Source: Actinomycetes bacterium (lineage in GTDB: Bacteria > Actinomycetota > Acidimicrobiia > Acidimicrobiales > RAAP-2). From it: 37,939 nucleotides of DNA. How positions within the stretch are numbered: the first letter of the stretch is position 1; every line of letters begins with the position of its first letter. A program made the position numbers and the translations under genes. Positions 35,771-37,939 of this stretch are shown here, one piece after another. The notes below the pieces were generated by a model that did no database searches, was not told the DNA's origin, and saw only the letters and a program-made list of their open reading frames with translations. The stretch lies in the NCBI GenBank assembly GCA_021807655.1, contig JAKBCT010000004.1:1-37939 (forward strand), given 5' to 3'.

Positions 35771-36369
35771 CTCACGATCTCTTCTACCACTTGGTCGATG
35801 GAAAGGTCGGTCGTGTCGACGACCACGGCGTCACTCGCCTGACGAAGCGGCGAGGCGACCCGGTCCCGGTCGGCACTGTCGCGCCGGGCGACCGAGTGGG
35901 CCCCCTCGTCACCTCGGCGCCGGGCCCGCTCGTCGAGCGAGGCCGTCAGGTACACCTTCAACCTCGCGTCGGGAAAGACCACCGTCGCGATATCGCGGCC
36001 CTCGACGACGGTGCCCACCGGCTGGGCGGCCGCCCACGCCCGCTGGCGCGTGACCATGGCGCGCCGCGCCGCTGGATTCGCCGCGACCGCCGAGACCGCG
36101 ACGTTGACGGGCTCGCTTCGGATGGTCTCGTCCACGTCGACGCCGTTGATCACGACCCGGGGAACCGTGCTGATCGTCGCGTCCGCGGCGATCGCCGCGA
36201 CGGCCTCGTCGTCGTGGGGGTCGATTCCCCGGCGCAGCACCTCGGCGGTGAGCGCGCGATACATCGCACCGGTGTCGAGGAACGACCAGCCGAGTGCGGC
36301 CGCCACGGCCCGGGCGACCGTCGACTTGCCCGACCCCGCCGGTCCGTCGATGGCGATGATCTCGCTCAC
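35749..36369 (-). CDS. cmk: Cytidylate kinase
   Basis: Phosphorylates CMP/dCMP. 206 aa with the P-loop G-P-A-G-S-G-K-S (9-16), D-T-G-A-M-Y-R-A (CMP-binding), and V-V-E-G-R-D-I-A-T-V-V-F-P in the NMP-binding part. The C terminus is slightly short compared with the usual 220-230 aa. GTG 36369 overlaps the aroA stop as GTGA. Confidence 0.95.
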   Translation of the reverse strand: MSEIIAIDGPAGSGKSTVARAVAAALGWSFLDTGAMYRALTAEVLRRGIDPHDDEAVAAIAADATISTVPRVVINGVDVDETIRSEPVNVAVSAVAANPAARRAMVTRQRAWAAAQPVGTVVEGRDIATVVFPDARLKVYLTASLDERARRRGDEGAHSVARRDSADRDRVASPLRQASDAVVVDTTDLSIDQVVEEIVRWLKTPN

Positions 36370-37646
36370 CGCAGTCCGTTCAGGTGCACAAAGAACGAGG
36401 GGTAGCTGGTCGCGACGGTCTCACTGCCGTGGATGGTGCAACCCGCGCCCGCGGCGCCGGCGACGGCGGCGGCCATGACCATGCGGTGGTCGAGGCTGGC
36501 GGACTGGTCAAAGGGCCGGAACTCGCTCGCCGCGCCTAGCCCCTCGATGAAGAAGTCGTCACCCTCGGCCCAGACCCGACAGCCGAGCGCGCCGGCGAGG
36601 GCCATCGAACCGGCAAACCGGTCCGACTCCTTTACGCGCAACTCGCCCATCGAGACAAAGGACGTGACCCCGGTCGCGGCGGCCGCCGCCACGCTCAGCG
36701 CGGGGACCTCGTCGACCGAGGGGATCTCCTCGGCGTGGATCCTCGTCGCGCTCAGCCGGGCCGAACGCGAGACGAGGCCCGTTCCGTCGGCCACGTCAAC
36801 GAGCGACAGGTCGGCCCCCATGCGGCGAAGCACCGAGACGAAACCGATCCGCTCGGGCGCGACGTCGATCGACGCGATCGAAACCTCGGCGTCGGGATGC
36901 ACCGCGCCGAGCACGGCGAAGAAGGCGGCCTGCGAGGGGTCGCCGGGAACGCGCCAATCGCGCGCGCGGGGAAGACCCGGGTGCAGCGTCACCCGTCGAC
37001 CAGCCCCGACGTCGACCGACTCGACGGCGACGCCCGCGAGACTGAACATGTGCTCGGTGACGTTACGGGTGCGAACGCGTTCGCGCACGACCGTGGGGCC
37101 CGACGCGCCGAGTCCCGCGAAGAGGATTGCCGACTTCACCTGCGCACTCGGGATGGGCACGTCGTAGTCGATACCGTGCAGCGACGTCGACCCGACGATC
37201 CGCAGTGGCGCACCGAGCCGCCCCCCCACGCCCTCGATGGTGGCGCCCATCGCGCGAAGGGGCACCGCGACGCGGTCCATGGGTCGCTTCGAGAGCGACG
37301 GGTCACCGACCAGCACGTGCTCGCCGTCGATCCCGCTGACGAACCCCGCCACCAGACGCATGGTGGTGCCCGAATTGCCACAGTCGAGCGACCCGTTCGC
37401 GGCGTGCAACGCGCCCGGAGCGCCCGTCACCACGACGTGATCGCCCGCCGCGTTCAGCGTGGCCCCGAGCTGTTCGATGATCACGGCGGTCGCGCGCACG
37501 TCATCGCCCGGGGAGAGGCCGACGATGCGGCTCGTGCCCTCGGCGAGCGCACTCACGAGCAGGGCCCGGTGCGACGCGCTCTTGTCCCCCGGCACCCGCA
37601 CCGTACCGCGTAGGCGCGACGCGGGTCGAACGGTCTCGCTACTCAT
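36366..37646 (-). CDS. aroA: 3-phosphoshikimate 1-carboxyvinyltransferase (EPSP synthase)
   Basis: Sixth step of the shikimate pathway. 426 aa. V-P-G-D-K-S-A-S-H-R (18-27), G-N-S-G-T-T (90-95), G-D-P-S-L-S-K-R-P-M-D (114-124) and L-R-V-K-E-S-D-R give the full family pattern. ATG 37646 overlaps the tyrA stop (TGATG); a TTG one codon earlier is possible. tyrA-aroA-cmk is a widespread bacterial order and ties aromatic synthesis to the trp genes in this window. Confidence 0.96.
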   Translation of the reverse strand: MSSETVRPASRLRGTVRVPGDKSASHRALLVSALAEGTSRIVGLSPGDDVRATAVIIEQLGATLNAAGDHVVVTGAPGALHAANGSLDCGNSGTTMRLVAGFVSGIDGEHVLVGDPSLSKRPMDRVAVPLRAMGATIEGVGGRLGAPLRIVGSTSLHGIDYDVPIPSAQVKSAILFAGLGASGPTVVRERVRTRNVTEHMFSLAGVAVESVDVGAGRRVTLHPGLPRARDWRVPGDPSQAAFFAVLGAVHPDAEVSIASIDVAPERIGFVSVLRRMGADLSLVDVADGTGLVSRSARLSATRIHAEEIPSVDEVPALSVAAAAATGVTSFVSMGELRVKESDRFAGSMALAGALGCRVWAEGDDFFIEGLGAASEFRPFDQSASLDHRMVMAAAVAGAAGAGCTIHGSETVATSYPSFFVHLNGLR

Positions 37647-37939
37647 CAACGTTCGAGCGTAACGGAGAAGCCCATCGCGACGAGGGTGTCTTGAAATCTC
37701 GCTGCGTGGTCGGCGTCGACCGCGAGCAGCAGCGTGCCGCTCACGCCCTCGATTCCGTGGGCGATCTCGATGTCGAAGATGTTCACCGCCATGTCAGATG
37801 CGGCCACGGTCACCGTGGCCAACTCGCCCGGTCGGTCCGAAACCGCTACGCGCAGGTACGCCAACCGGTCGGCGCTGAGCGCGCGTCCGGGAAGTTGACG
37901 ACGGGCGAGCGACGCCATGGCCAGCTTGGTGGCGAAGAT
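37646..37939 (-). CDS. tyrA: Prephenate dehydrogenase C terminus with ACT domain, partial
   Basis: The last 97 residues of a protein entering from the right edge. The first visible residues, I-F-A-T-K-L-A-M-A-S-L-A-R, look like a helix, and residues about 22-97 form an ACT-type regulatory domain (L-R-V-A-V-S-D-R-P-G-E-L-A, then a central I-F-D-I-E-I strand). Prephenate dehydrogenases in actinobacteria and Bacilli carry a C-terminal ACT domain that senses tyrosine, and tyrA next to aroA fits. The catalytic part is outside the window, so another ACT-containing enzyme cannot be ruled out. Confidence 0.7.
   Translation of the reverse strand: MFATKLAMASLARRQLPGRALSADRLAYLRVAVSDRPGELATVTVAASDMAVNIFDIEIAHGIEGVSGTLLLAVDADHAARFQDTLVAMGFSVTLER

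Overview
This is a high-GC, densely packed chromosomal stretch of housekeeping genes. I see no insertion sequence, phage gene, CRISPR array or integrase. Several things point to an actinobacterium, most likely a deep-branching lineage such as Acidimicrobiia: the fused FbiC (coenzyme F420 pathway), many GTG starts, many 4-nt GTGA gene overlaps, a tyrA-aroA-cmk-plsC run, a DUF512-der pair, and many promoters that put the start codon at the expected transcription start (leaderless mRNA). The lineage is an inference from gene content; no phylogenetic marker was compared.

Layout. 1-6658: the end of a hotdog thioesterase (minus strand), then transketolase-transaldolase (non-oxidative pentose phosphate pathway), then fbiC coupled to a LOG-family nucleotide hydrolase. 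6655-14380 (minus): glutamate synthase gltB-gltD, a fatty-acid-type CoA ligase and a 65-aa helical protein. 14461-15991: thiO-thiS, a 51-aa small protein and tRNA-Pro(GGG). 16101-19677: a fumarylacetoacetate-hydrolase-family enzyme divergent from an Old Yellow Enzyme, then a DAO-family FAD oxidoreductase closed by a perfect 15-bp hairpin. 19726-24967 (minus): an acetate module of two AMP-forming acetyl-CoA synthetases and a SatP/YaaH-type acetate carrier. The carrier has an unusual upstream region with a DosR-like palindrome and a CRP/GlxR-like palindrome. 25148-29694: trpC-trpF-trpB-trpA (minus) divergent from trpD (plus). 29691-33063 (minus): a DUF512 radical-SAM protein, GTPase Der, a 60-aa zinc-ribbon membrane protein and a gamma-carbonic-anhydrase-like protein. 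33135-35111: ispH, then a short leaderless upstream ORF and a family-2 glycosyltransferase. 35108-37939 (minus): the end of tyrA, then aroA, cmk and plsC.

How the parts connect. Transketolase and transaldolase supply erythrose-4-phosphate, and AroA, the Trp enzymes and TyrA lie on the shikimate, tryptophan and tyrosine routes that start from it. FbiC commits tyrosine and a pyrimidine precursor to F420. SatP would import acetate and Acs would activate it.

I did not find a whole new system. The most interesting signals are regulatory and architectural: a recurrent TANNNT-N6-start-codon arrangement, a 24-codon leaderless ORF ending 2 nt before a glycosyltransferase start, a DosR-box-like operator at an acetate transporter, and three convergent gene pairs whose stop codons overlap by exactly 4 nt.
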